Source: Martensiomyces pterosporus (Eukaryota > Kickxellomycota > Kickxellomycetes > Kickxellales > Kickxellaceae). Taken from it: a stretch of 64,000 nucleotides of DNA. Position 1 is the first letter of the stretch. Each line of letters begins with the position of its first letter. The notes beneath the pieces are model-generated. The model made no database searches and had not been told where the DNA came from. It saw only the letters and a list, made by a program, of their open reading frames with translations. The stretch is from the NCBI GenBank assembly GCA_025201845.1, contig MU603963.1, positions 88,953 through 152,952 on the forward strand, written 5' to 3'. A program made the position numbers and the translations under genes. Positions 9,027 through 17,920 of this stretch are shown piece after piece.

Positions 9027-10379
9027 ATGCGATATCCTCCTGCCCCCAACAAGGCAGCTCTAACTATGGACGCTTCAGGAGACGATGCGGTGGCGACAGT
9101 CTTCCGCCTTGTCGGGTACAAAAGACATTGGCGGAGACCGTCACTGCTGCCAGGTCCTTTCTTCGTCAGCTCCACCTGCCTCCAAACTCTTATTTACGTA
9201 GGGCTTCGCTGTTCTGCACCTATTGCTGTTTTCTTCAGCCGCTACTTTGGAATGGCTTCATCGATCATGATGGCATCGACTTTCGCCAACAAGCTCGTTG
9301 ATGGCGACGGGCGCGCAAGCAAAGTAAAGCGCTGGCTATCAAAGATATCAAGGCCAGACACATGGCCCGCTCATGAGGCTGCATCTTTTTCTGCCAGCAC
9401 AATGTCGGCAGAGCACGGTTCTGACCGCGAGCCATCCATAGCCGACGACGCAACGCTGTTCAACCCGCCGCCTCTGCCACAGCGCAACCGCGCCCCATCG
9501 GCTGTCTCGGACGACTCCGTCACAAGCATGTCTCTGAGCTGCTACACTCCGAGCACCAGCAGGTCCCCACAGCAGGTCCCGCCGAATACAGTAGGTCAGG
9601 GAAACACGCCGCTTATAAACTCGAGCCATGTCGACATCGCGATAGCCATGGCTGTTCGTGCTCGGCAGGAGGACAGGATGGGGAACAGCGAGACAGCGGC
9701 GCGCCTGTTTGCCGGTGCCTTGGAGCGCCTCTCCATGGCACTTCGGGACCCCACCCAAGTTAAAGATATGTACGTGCGCGAGCGCCTGACAATGCTGAAG
9801 CTGCTGCTCGAGTCAGGGGAACATGACCCCAGTCACACCGTTGACTATGCACGCATGCTTTCACGCGATGCTTCCCCACTGGCTGCAATTAGCTCTGATG
9901 CGTGCGGAGGTCCTAGCGATAACACCATCAGCAGCAGCAGCAGCAGTGGTGCCAGCGCTGTCGTTTACTCGAGCCAGGAGGCAATGAACCGCGCAGTGGG
10001 CAACATCCACACCACCCTCCTGATAACTGCAGCCCGTGCTCTGGAGTTGGCAAACCAGGCTCTCATTCTGTGGCTCGTGTTTTTGGGCAACCTATTTGTG
10101 TGGGCTGCCGTCCAGTTCAAGAACTCGCAGCTCCCCGAGACTGCTGCCAAATACCTGGTCAGACTTGGCGTGTGGGCCTACAACATGTGCATCGCCTGTC
10201 ATGTCCCCGAGCATGCAGTGCGCTGTGGACATGCTGCCATGGGCTGGCTTTTGTCGCTTGACAGGGAGACGCATTTTTCGCAAAAGATGCTGGCCTCAAG
10301 CGCCTCGATCCTCAGTGCAGTTGCTCGTGTTGCCGAGGACCTTAACGCACGCTCAGATGGCGAACCCAAGGAGGCCTGA
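9027..10379 (+). CDS. Unrecognised membrane protein with a possible MIT-like helical segment
   Basis: A 450-residue protein I do not recognise. A hydrophobic stretch lies near residues 45-90. A disordered Ser/Pro-rich region (about 110-195) follows. Next comes a helical segment at about 202-240 (IAIAMAVRARQEDRMGNSET, then AARLFAGALERLSMAL) that resembles the first two helices of an MIT or tetratricopeptide-like domain. A Ser run at about 300-307 precedes a strong membrane segment at about 332-365 (LILWLVFLGNLFVWAAV). The start is uncertain: ATGs at 9027, 9066 and 9251 are all in frame, and an upstream intron cannot be excluded. The MIT reading is inference from spacing and composition. Confidence 0.6.
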   Translation: MRYPPAPNKAALTMDASGDDAVATVFRLVGYKRHWRRPSLLPGPFFVSSTCLQTLIYVGLRCSAPIAVFFSRYFGMASSIMMASTFANKLVDGDGRASKVKRWLSKISRPDTWPAHEAASFSASTMSAEHGSDREPSIADDATLFNPPPLPQRNRAPSAVSDDSVTSMSLSCYTPSTSRSPQQVPPNTVGQGNTPLINSSHVDIAIAMAVRARQEDRMGNSETAARLFAGALERLSMALRDPTQVKDMYVRERLTMLKLLLESGEHDPSHTVDYARMLSRDASPLAAISSDACGGPSDNTISSSSSSGASAVVYSSQEAMNRAVGNIHTTLLITAARALELANQALILWLVFLGNLFVWAAVQFKNSQLPETAAKYLVRLGVWAYNMCIACHVPEHAVRCGHAAMGWLLSLDRETHFSQKMLASSASILSAVARVAEDLNARSDGEPKEA

Positions 10380-10722
10380 GACCCAGGTGTGCCGCATGTC
10401 TAATATCTCCACTCATATGCCACTATGCATTCTCTTTACCCCCCCCTCATATGCCTGTTTGCAGCACATATCCGTTTACATATGCTTATAAATACACCAG
10501 CTGTTTTTGTGCGCAACATCCGGCCAAAGTCTCGAGCTGCCTCCTCAGAAAGCACCATCCACGTGATCATACCCTAAACCGACATGCTGCTTTCAGTTGG
10601 CTGAGTCGGGCACCTTTTTGGCGCTCGACAGCCGCCTGGAAGAAGGCAGAGCTGCTCGTTGCGTCATTCATATTTCACCGCACAGTTTCCCGACCATTGC
10701 TTGCACATAGAAATACGCAGCC
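10380..10722. other. Intergenic region with SMU1 promoter
   Basis: 343 bases without a gene. TATAAATA at 10487-10494 lies 229 bases before the SMU1 ATG and is a plausible core promoter with a moderate 5' leader. Confidence 0.45.
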
Positions 10723-12261
10723 ATGGATATCGAATCGGCAGATGTCATACGGCTCATTGAGCAGTTTCTCAAGGAGCAGAATCTGCGGGTGACATTGGAT
10801 GCCCTGCAAAGCGAGACATCTATCACACTGAACACCGTAGACAGCGTTGACGCATTCAAAAGCGACATAATGAAGGGCCGGTGGGATCTAGTTCTGACCA
10901 GCGTGCAGCAAGCCAACATACCGCAGTCAAAGCTGATTGATCTATACGAGCAGATAATTGTCGAGCTGGCTGAATCGCTCGACATGGGGCCCGCTCGCGC
11001 GCTCCTACGGCAAACAGAGCCCATGGAGATTATGAGGACCACGCAGCCAGAGCGGTACCTGAACCTGGAGCAGCTTCTGTCGCGTACATCGTTTGATTCA
11101 AGTCATGTCTACAAGGGCAAAGGCAGCAGGGAGAGCCGTCGCTTGGCGATCGCCGAGGGGCTGCTTGCTGAAGTCAACACAACAGCACCGTCCAGGCTAC
11201 TTACTTTGCTTGGACAGGCACTCAAGTGGCAGCAGGAGAACGGTCTTGTGGCCCCAGGCGAGCGATACGACCTGTTCAATGGGCGAGCGCAAACAGTGAA
11301 GCCCAGCGAGGACAAGATGCCTCGACGGCTTCAGGCCACGATAAAGTTCCCCAAGAAACAGCACCCCGACAGCCTGGCATTCTCGCCGAATGGCGAGTAC
11401 TTGGCTACCGGCAGCGCCGACGGGTTCATTGAGCTGTGGAGCCACATGACCGGCAAGCTTTGCAGCGATCTGAAGTTCCAGGCAGAGGGCGTGCTGATGA
11501 TGATGGAGGAGTCGGTTACGTGTCTGGCATTCAGCCATACTAGCGAGCTTGTGTGCTCTGGTGCGAAGGACGGGAAAATCAAGGTGTGGCGAGTCAAAAC
11601 TGGGTCTTGCACGAAGAGACTCCCTGCCGCGCACAGCCAGGGCGTGACATGCGTTGCATTTTCAAGAGACGATGCGAGTCTGCTGAGCGGTGGGTTCGAC
11701 AACCTTTTGCGTATCCACGGACTAAAGTCGGGAAAGGTGCTGAAGGAGTTCCGTGGCCACACCGCGTACATCACCAGCGCCGTGTATAGCGACGATATGA
11801 CGCGTGTGGTTAGCACGTCGGAGGACGGGTCTGTCAGAATCTGGGATGCGGCGTCGGCATCTTGCCTGCACACAGTTGTTCCTAGCCAGGAGAGTGCTGG
11901 CCTGTCGATGCCTGCCACCCATAGCGCACTGGCCATCCCTGGATCGCCCTCGGACATTGTGGTTTGCACAAAATCTCCAAATATCTACATTATTGGGCTG
12001 GATGGCAAAGTCAAAAGAACCCTTGCTGCCAAGGAGGCGCCATGCAGGGAGTTTCTTACAGCAGCAGTCACGCCGCAGGGCAAGTATATCCTGGCAGTGT
12101 CGGACACGTCGGTTATGCACTGCTTCAATATTGCGACGGGGCTGCTTGAAGACCAAGTCAAGGTTTCGGAGCAGGAGATTGTTGGAATGGCGTGCCATCC
12201 GTCGCTGAATGTGGCTGCGTTCTTCTCTAGCGACCGGCGTGTTCCGATATGGACCAGCTGA
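10723..12261 (+). CDS. SMU1: LisH/CTLH/WD40 spliceosome protein Smu1
   Basis: A 512-residue protein; human SMU1 is about the same length. It works with RED/IK in B-complex activation during splicing. The N-terminal LisH (about 6-38, DVIRLIEQFLKEQNLRVTL) and CTLH (about 40-92, DIMKGRWDLVL) modules are followed by TIKFPKKQHPDSLAFSPNG. A C-terminal WD40 propeller starts near residue 210, with units ending in WSHMTG, IKVWRVKTG and VRIWDAASA. The linker and propeller wording match SMU1 rather than other LisH-WD40 proteins. Convergent with the receptor gene, only 56 bases between stops. Confidence 0.93.
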   Translation: MDIESADVIRLIEQFLKEQNLRVTLDALQSETSITLNTVDSVDAFKSDIMKGRWDLVLTSVQQANIPQSKLIDLYEQIIVELAESLDMGPARALLRQTEPMEIMRTTQPERYLNLEQLLSRTSFDSSHVYKGKGSRESRRLAIAEGLLAEVNTTAPSRLLTLLGQALKWQQENGLVAPGERYDLFNGRAQTVKPSEDKMPRRLQATIKFPKKQHPDSLAFSPNGEYLATGSADGFIELWSHMTGKLCSDLKFQAEGVLMMMEESVTCLAFSHTSELVCSGAKDGKIKVWRVKTGSCTKRLPAAHSQGVTCVAFSRDDASLLSGGFDNLLRIHGLKSGKVLKEFRGHTAYITSAVYSDDMTRVVSTSEDGSVRIWDAASASCLHTVVPSQESAGLSMPATHSALAIPGSPSDIVVCTKSPNIYIIGLDGKVKRTLAAKEAPCREFLTAAVTPQGKYILAVSDTSVMHCFNIATGLLEDQVKVSEQEIVGMACHPSLNVAAFFSSDRRVPIWTS

Positions 12262-12317
12262 CATGCTTCAGATTCAGGGTATATTCGTTGGTTAGGAAAG
12301 AAATTACTTTTAATGGC

Positions 12318-13367
12318 CTAGCCAGAGTGTTTTGTATAGCACGGAGACAAGTGAGCTGTTGAGCTGTCGCTTTGCGCGTACCCGATTTTCGTGTCCTTCA
12401 GCACTGGCCTTTCTATGTCTGTGGGCCGAGCACGTCTAAGCAGCTTGCGCCTGCTGTTGTCCCACGCGGGATTCATCAGGAAGATGAGGAAATTGATCAT
12501 GCCCTGCGTGGCAGGCACCAAGTTGGCCACGACAAACAGCCACATCGGGCAAATTGTGAGGTTGCTTGCAACCAAGACCCACGTTTGCGTAAAGATAGGC
12601 ACCAGCGGATACAGGGTGATCCGGATGGTGACCGAGCGGATCTCCTTGATGCGCTGGCTAGTGATCGATGACATTGTCTCGCCGTCCCACTGACTATCGC
12701 CCTCGGGCAGCCTGGTCAGTTTCGCCGTTGAGGTGAACGAGAGAATCATCTTGTTACACACAGCTATGGAGACGCCGAGGAGGAAGAAGGTGCCAGCAAA
12801 CACCCAGGCCCACTCAGTCAGCCACGAGTTCCGCCGGTAGAGAGAGGGGTCGGTGACTATGTGGAAGACCTGCGACATGGGCAGCCATTGCATTCTCCTG
12901 TACATGTAGAGGATTGGGTGCGTGATGAAGAAGCCAAGGAACATGCTGATGTATTCGTACCAGGGCTGGATGGGCCTGGCGATGTGCGACTTGTGCGTCA
13001 GCACAGTGAGGACGAGGTGGATGCCCAGACACACGGTCAGGAACACGAATGAGACAACCGATGCGGTCATGAACCAGTGGACAACACGGAGCTGTATTTC
13101 TGACAGGCTCGACATGAATGCATTGTCAAAGGTGCACAGCCCGCAGGCCGAGTAGATGACGTCGCAGGCAGCAATCCAGGCGGAGAGGCGGAATGATGGG
13201 CGATTGATCAGTGCGCGCTTGTAGAAGCAGCAGTAGATGACGGCGGCGATGACAAAGCCTGAGGATATGATGGATGCGATGTTGAAACCGTGTCCAACGA
13301 CTGCCCACTTTCCTAGGATTCCGTGGCGGACTCTGTCGAGAGTGCTGAGGGGAGGGCCGGATGTCAT
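12318..13367 (-). CDS. Seven-transmembrane receptor, fungal GPCR (cAR/Git3-like)
   Basis: A 349-residue polytopic protein with about seven hydrophobic helices. Helix 1 is near residues 28-48 (IASIISSGFVIAAVIYCCFY), helix 3 includes SVVSFVFLTVCLGIHLVLTV, and helix 7 includes GMINFLIFLMNPAWDN. The third intracellular loop (about 218-248) is polar, and NPAWDNSRRKL sits where receptors carry NPxxY followed by a basic helix 8. The Ser/Thr-rich tail could be phosphorylated. The layout fits the broad cAMP-receptor/Git3-like class of fungal nutrient receptors. The ligand cannot be told from sequence. Confidence 0.72.
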   Translation of the reverse strand: MTSGPPLSTLDRVRHGILGKWAVVGHGFNIASIISSGFVIAAVIYCCFYKRALINRPSFRLSAWIAACDVIYSACGLCTFDNAFMSSLSEIQLRVVHWFMTASVVSFVFLTVCLGIHLVLTVLTHKSHIARPIQPWYEYISMFLGFFITHPILYMYRRMQWLPMSQVFHIVTDPSLYRRNSWLTEWAWVFAGTFFLLGVSIAVCNKMILSFTSTAKLTRLPEGDSQWDGETMSSITSQRIKEIRSVTIRITLYPLVPIFTQTWVLVASNLTICPMWLFVVANLVPATQGMINFLIFLMNPAWDNSRRKLLRRARPTDIERPVLKDTKIGYAQSDSSTAHLSPCYTKHSG

Positions 13368-15038
13368 GGCTCAAGCTATTTATTTGTGGCGGCGGTGTGC
13401 TAATAGCTGCTGGTTGGTGGTCTTAAGAATAGAGGACATAGAAGGCTGAGGGAGGAAAGCGGGATTTCGTCCTGAAATGGACACGATTTCTGGCAATCAG
13501 TGGTTATATAGCAGAGGCAGCAGCAGAGCTCAAAGGGCTCACCACGCACCTTGCTTTCCACGTCCTCGGCTGAGCGTACATTCGATAATACTAGACTAGG
13601 GGCTAAATGCATGAGAGGAGCTGTGCAAAGCAAGAGAGGAAGGATATGTGTACATGGAACCATTTTCCGTTGCTGCTGTTGTTCATGGCACAGCCTAGCT
13701 GAACGCGAAAAAAGGCAGCAAATAGGTCCAACCGTGAATGTGCGTGATATCGTTCGTAATTTGCCTGCACAGGCAGCCCGCACATTGCATCTCCCCACGT
13801 CCATCTTGGACCAATGGCACTCCGCGCGTACTCTCCTCTTTGCTCGGCTCTTGCTCCCGTCTCATGCATATAAGCGCTGCTTCCAAGTCAGCAGCCCCTT
13901 TGTCGAGTGTGTAGAGAGAGAGGAGTCAATCGATGTGCTTGCTATCCGATGCCGATATGCACCAAAGCATACACGCAGCCGCCTGTAGCTGGCTGCCTTT
14001 TGTTCCTGATGCCCGCCAAAACGTTCGCAATTGCAACATGGCCACAATGGCGCTCGCTCCACACGGAGAACAATGCCGCCGTCATGCATATATAGCCCCT
14101 CACTTCCCCCCACGCGCTAGCGGTTTGTGCTCGTGGCACGGGACAGCAAACAACCTTGCTTGTGTCTGCCGATAGTCTTTGTGCCAAAGAAGAAGCCAGG
14201 AATCTCCGTTCGCAAAGAGCCGTCTTTGCACAGCTGCACGGCGCATTCACAGACGCACTGCCACCAGACACTGCTGCGTCTCTTCTCTCTCGCCCCGCTT
14301 CTCTCGCTCGCTCTCGCTTGCCATCTCGCTATTGTAACTGTGGACATACTAGTGTCTGAACACAGCAGTTGCTGTGCTGGTTACGTCCACCCTTTCCGGC
14401 CACCAGGTTGCTCAGCCTTTCGCCGCATCGGCTGGCCTGTGGAGTTTGGGTCGGGAGGTGAGAAGAAGGGCGAAGTAGCTCGATATGCCGGCGCCTATCG
14501 CCCAGTGCACCCCTAGATATACGATCCAGAACACGGATCTACAATAAAGAACCTGGAACTACTTTCTTTGTGCACACAAAGGTGCCTTGGCGATTAAGCG
14601 GCGATGCAGAGGCAGTTCCAGCTAGGACGCGCGGCGGGCAGGCTTAGCTAAGCTCATTCCAGATAACCGGGGGTCCTTTCCGGCGCTGCCCTGGACTTGT
14701 GTCCCGGGCCTGCCCACACGAAAACCACGCCTCTCACCACTGATTTGTCCCCAAGGGTCGCTGCTCCTTTAAATGCCCACTCCCGGCGCTCTGCAGCCTC
14801 GTCCCAGCAACTGGTTCCATTCCCCGCCGCACGTGCGCGAATGCATGACACCGCTGCCACCTCTGCCAAGAACACCAGCTTCCTCTCCGCCTCGACTTCT
14901 TTTCTCCCTTTCTTGCGGGTGCACCCTCCACATGCGTTCTTGTTTGCCCCGCAAAAAGACATTCCTCACAACAAACAGTCAGCAGCCTGCACAAGCCTCT
15001 CTTTTCCTATTCACACCCCACTGTGCCCGGCTATCCAA
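13368..15038. other. 1.67-kb divergent gap with two TATA cassettes
   Basis: No domain-bearing frame. The 11-mer TCATGCATATA occurs at 13862-13872 and 14082-14092, each continuing into a TATA-like core (13869-13874 and 14089-14094). An AATAAA lies at 14543-14548. After the second TATA no ATG is seen until about 14484. Pyrimidine-rich sequence precedes the MGL-like start at 15039. An unannotated transcript is possible. Confidence 0.4.
14543..14548 (+). terminator. Possible polyadenylation signal AATAAA
   Basis: AATAAA about 450 bases after the TATA-like core at 14089. No coding frame leads to it, so it may be chance or may end a noncoding transcript. Confidence 0.25.
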
Positions 15039-15959
15039 ATGGCAGTAGAAAACACAGGTGCCGTCGTCAGCGGTGTTGAGGAGGTAACCGAGTGGCTGCC
15101 AAGCCACAGGGCTGACCACAAGCTCTACACCCGGCTCTTCAAGTCCACAGCACAGCCACCCCTAGCCACCCTCACCCTTGTCCACGGCATCGGCGAGCAC
15201 GTCGACCGGTACGAGTCAGTGGCGCGCAGCTTTGCCCGCAGCGGCATCCAGGTTCTGTGCTTTGACCAGCAGGGGTTTGGAAAAACAGGCCACCGCAACG
15301 GCAATCTGGGAGACAACGGCGGGCCCAACTGCGTCATTGAGGACATTGCCCTGATGAACAAGCATGCCAGCATACAGGGCGTGCCCCATTTCCTGTTCGG
15401 CCACTCGATGGGCGGCCTCAACGCACTGAGGTATTGCCTAGAGCGCAACCATGACGGGCATGTCAGAGGCGTGGTGGCATCGGCGCCGGCACTGCTGCCG
15501 GGGAAGACGATCACGCCGCCAAAGCTCCTTGTGTTCTTGCTCAAGCAGGTCGTCAAAGTGGCTCCGGGGATGACCAAGAAAACGGACATTACCATGGATA
15601 TGATGACAAGCAATAAGGAGGAGGTTGAGAGATTCAATGCATCCAAGTACAACCTGGACTACAGCACGCTGCGCACACTCAACACAATCGTCACTGCCGG
15701 AGAAGAGGTGTCCAGGCGTGCACCAGAGTTCAGCACGCCCGTGTTTTTGGTCCATGGCGAGGGCGACCAAATCACAGACTGCGAGGCTACGTGCAAGTTC
15801 TTTGAGGGGCTTCCAGAGGGCTTGGACAAGGACATCAGGGTCATTGAGGGGTGTAACTACCACGAAATCCACTTTGAGCAGGACCTTGGATTCGACCTCT
15901 TTGACGCCTACCAAACATGGATTATACGCCGTGCCCAGAAGGAAATAAAGGCCGAGTGA
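15039..15959 (+). CDS. Monoacylglycerol lipase-like alpha/beta hydrolase, copy 2
   Basis: A 306-residue paralogue of the gene at 3391-4299, colinear over its full length (both carry GVEEVTEW near the N-terminus, GHSMGGLNAL and HEIHF). The catalytic Ser is in GHSMGG, the acid in HGEGDQITD and the base in YHEIHFEQD. The frame is open 114 codons upstream, but MAVENTGAVV matches the start of copy 1. The upstream part is Pro/Ser-rich leader without a clear targeting signal. Expected substrate is monoacylglycerol or a related ester. AATAAA at 15996-16001 probably ends the transcript. Confidence 0.85.
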   Translation: MAVENTGAVVSGVEEVTEWLPSHRADHKLYTRLFKSTAQPPLATLTLVHGIGEHVDRYESVARSFARSGIQVLCFDQQGFGKTGHRNGNLGDNGGPNCVIEDIALMNKHASIQGVPHFLFGHSMGGLNALRYCLERNHDGHVRGVVASAPALLPGKTITPPKLLVFLLKQVVKVAPGMTKKTDITMDMMTSNKEEVERFNASKYNLDYSTLRTLNTIVTAGEEVSRRAPEFSTPVFLVHGEGDQITDCEATCKFFEGLPEGLDKDIRVIEGCNYHEIHFEQDLGFDLFDAYQTWIIRRAQKEIKAE

Positions 15960-15995
15960 TGGCTGGTTTTAGTGAACAAGTAGGAAAAAAAAAGC

Positions 15996-16001
15996 AATAA
16001 A
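15996..16001 (+). terminator. Polyadenylation signal AATAAA for the second MGL-like gene
   Basis: Lies 37 bases past the stop codon, after an A-run, in the 104-base gap before the convergent AP-1 mu stop. Confidence 0.55.
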
Positions 16002-16063
16002 ACGTAATGAGAGCGAGGCTGGGTGTGGGTGTGCTGGTTTGTGCGTGTAAAGGGGGTGGGTGT

Positions 16064-17473
16064 TTAGATGGGCGGGAGGCGAGACCCACCCGATGTCAGG
16101 GCGTCTGGCATTCTCAGCTGGTAGTCGCCGTTCTTCGTAATGTACCGCACCCATGGAAGCGCCTGGTAGCCCGACTTCTCGACAATCTTCAGGTAGCGCA
16201 CCTGGATGCCCGAGGTGGTGAAGTAGGGGATCTCGAACTTGACCGAGATCGGCGGGCGCCTCTCGGGGTCGTCGTCGCGAATGCTCGGGAGACCAAAGTG
16301 CGCGCGCAGGAGGGCCTCCTTTCCGCCCTGGAACTGCTTGATTTTCCACACAAACGCCGAGCGCTCAGGCGCGTACTTGACCGACCCAATGGTGCTCTTG
16401 AACTTGGGCGAGTCCGCGTCCTCGGGCACAGGCACGACTATCTCGACGCTATTCGCCGTCGACCTGTGCTTGAACTGCGCCTTGGCCTTGATCATGTACT
16501 CCACGCGGCCGCGGTGGCTCTCAACCACGGACTCGCACCAGATGAGCGGCTTGATCTGCGTGTTGAGTCGATACGTCATCAGCTCAAACTCGCCGTCGGG
16601 CGGGATGAACGAGATTGTGCGGTCGTTTTCAAACTTCGACAGCCTGACGCACTGGTGGAACCGAATGTCCTCCATCTCCACTGCCTTGCCCTTTGAGCTC
16701 CTCCCCGTGCTCTCAAACATCACCTTGTCGTTAAGACCCAGTCTCAGCTCGGGCATTCCGCTCAGATAGACCTTCATTTTAACCGCGCCCTGGATCTCGC
16801 TACTCAGCACGTTGCCGTTCGGGTTGACCATCATGTTGATCGACTCGACCACGTCGAGGAACACCTCGTTCTTGCGGTACGATATTCCCTCCGACCTCCA
16901 CGACACGGCGTTGGTGACGGCCATGGGCGGACGCGGCGTTATCTCGAGCATGTGGCTCTCCTGGGTAATGTATTCTTTCAGAATCTTGGGCTCCGTTATT
17001 TGCGGGACGCCATAGTCCATCATTTCGTCCAGGAGCTCGTAGATGATCACAAAGTTGTCGCGGATCGACTCCTCCTCCAGCGTCTTGAAGTACTCTGTGA
17101 ACACCTTGGAGAGGTGGTGCAGGAACTGCAGCAGCGTCATGGCGTTTGTGTTTTTGCGTGTAAGAGCAACCACTACAGATGTATAGACACGCGGGACAGC
17201 AGGTGTAGCAGAGATTTAGGCGCACAAAACGACGCTGCTTCTCTATGCGGCTTCTCTCTGGCTAGTGTACTTACGGTAAACGTCCTTCTCGCGGAGATGC
17301 AAGTAGGTGACTCCGTTTTCTGTCATTACTGGCAGACTAGTTCCCTCCTCATCCTCGCGCTCTTGCAGCAGCGGCATAAAGCGGTCGATTGCGCTCAGCG
17401 GAATGTCGCCGCGGTAATCTCGCGCAATGAGAGGCTTGCCCTTCAGGTCCACCAAGAAAATCGCCGACGCCAT
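16064..17473 (-). CDS. APM1: AP-1 clathrin adaptor medium (mu) subunit, two exons
   Basis: A 435-residue mu subunit of AP-1, which selects YxxPhi cargo at the trans-Golgi and endosomes. Exon 1 (17473-17275) encodes the longin-type N-terminus (LVDLKGKPLIARDYRGDIPL). The intron is 17274-17173 (GTAAGT to TAG, 102 bases), and its phase-1 junction restores a Leu codon and continues VALTRKNTNAM. Exon 2 has SIRDNFVIIYELLDEMMDYG, the linker, and the mu homology domain: SWRSEGISYRKNEVFLDVVE, GMPELRLGLNDK and RTISFIPPDGEFELM. It ends near YITKNGDYQLR. Wording matches AP-1 mu over AP-2 or AP-3. Confidence 0.94.
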
Positions 17474-17920
17474 AGCGAAAAAGAGAGAGATGAAAGGGGA
17501 TTCAATGAACAGATGAACAGAGACAGCACAGAAAAGGGGCAGGAAGTAAAGGAAGAGGCGTGTATGAGGTGGACACAGCAATTGGCTGAGCAGCTGAGAT
17601 TGAATGCCTGGCGGCTTTCAGCTCTCGCACGGGTCGTAGACATGCAGCAGCGGCTTTGCGCGACTCGGCTTGTTTTTCCAGGCAGGCGACAAACACAGCA
17701 GCAAGGAGCGGGTCCACCACGGTTCTCCACACACAAACACGAGGGCTGAGCGCGTGTTTTGTTTGTTGCTGCTGGCACCCCTTTTCTCTTATCATTGTTC
17801 ACGTTCCGCGGTTTTGCTCTGCCGTTCGGTTTTCAACCTTACTTGCTCAACTCTATTTTTTAATTTCTCAGTCGTTTCACTGCAAACAGCAGCAGCGCGT
17901 CTGGCAAGGACAGCGAACAA
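17474..17920. other. Divergent intergenic region (AP-1 mu / SFI1-like)
   Basis: 447 bases with T-rich and CT-rich tracts just upstream of the SFI1-like ATG. No gene or clear TATA element seen. Confidence 0.4.

Noticed and set aside
13933..14175. 80-codon frame after the first TATA cassette
   Set aside because: No signal peptide, domain or codon pattern, and the second TATA cassette lies inside it.
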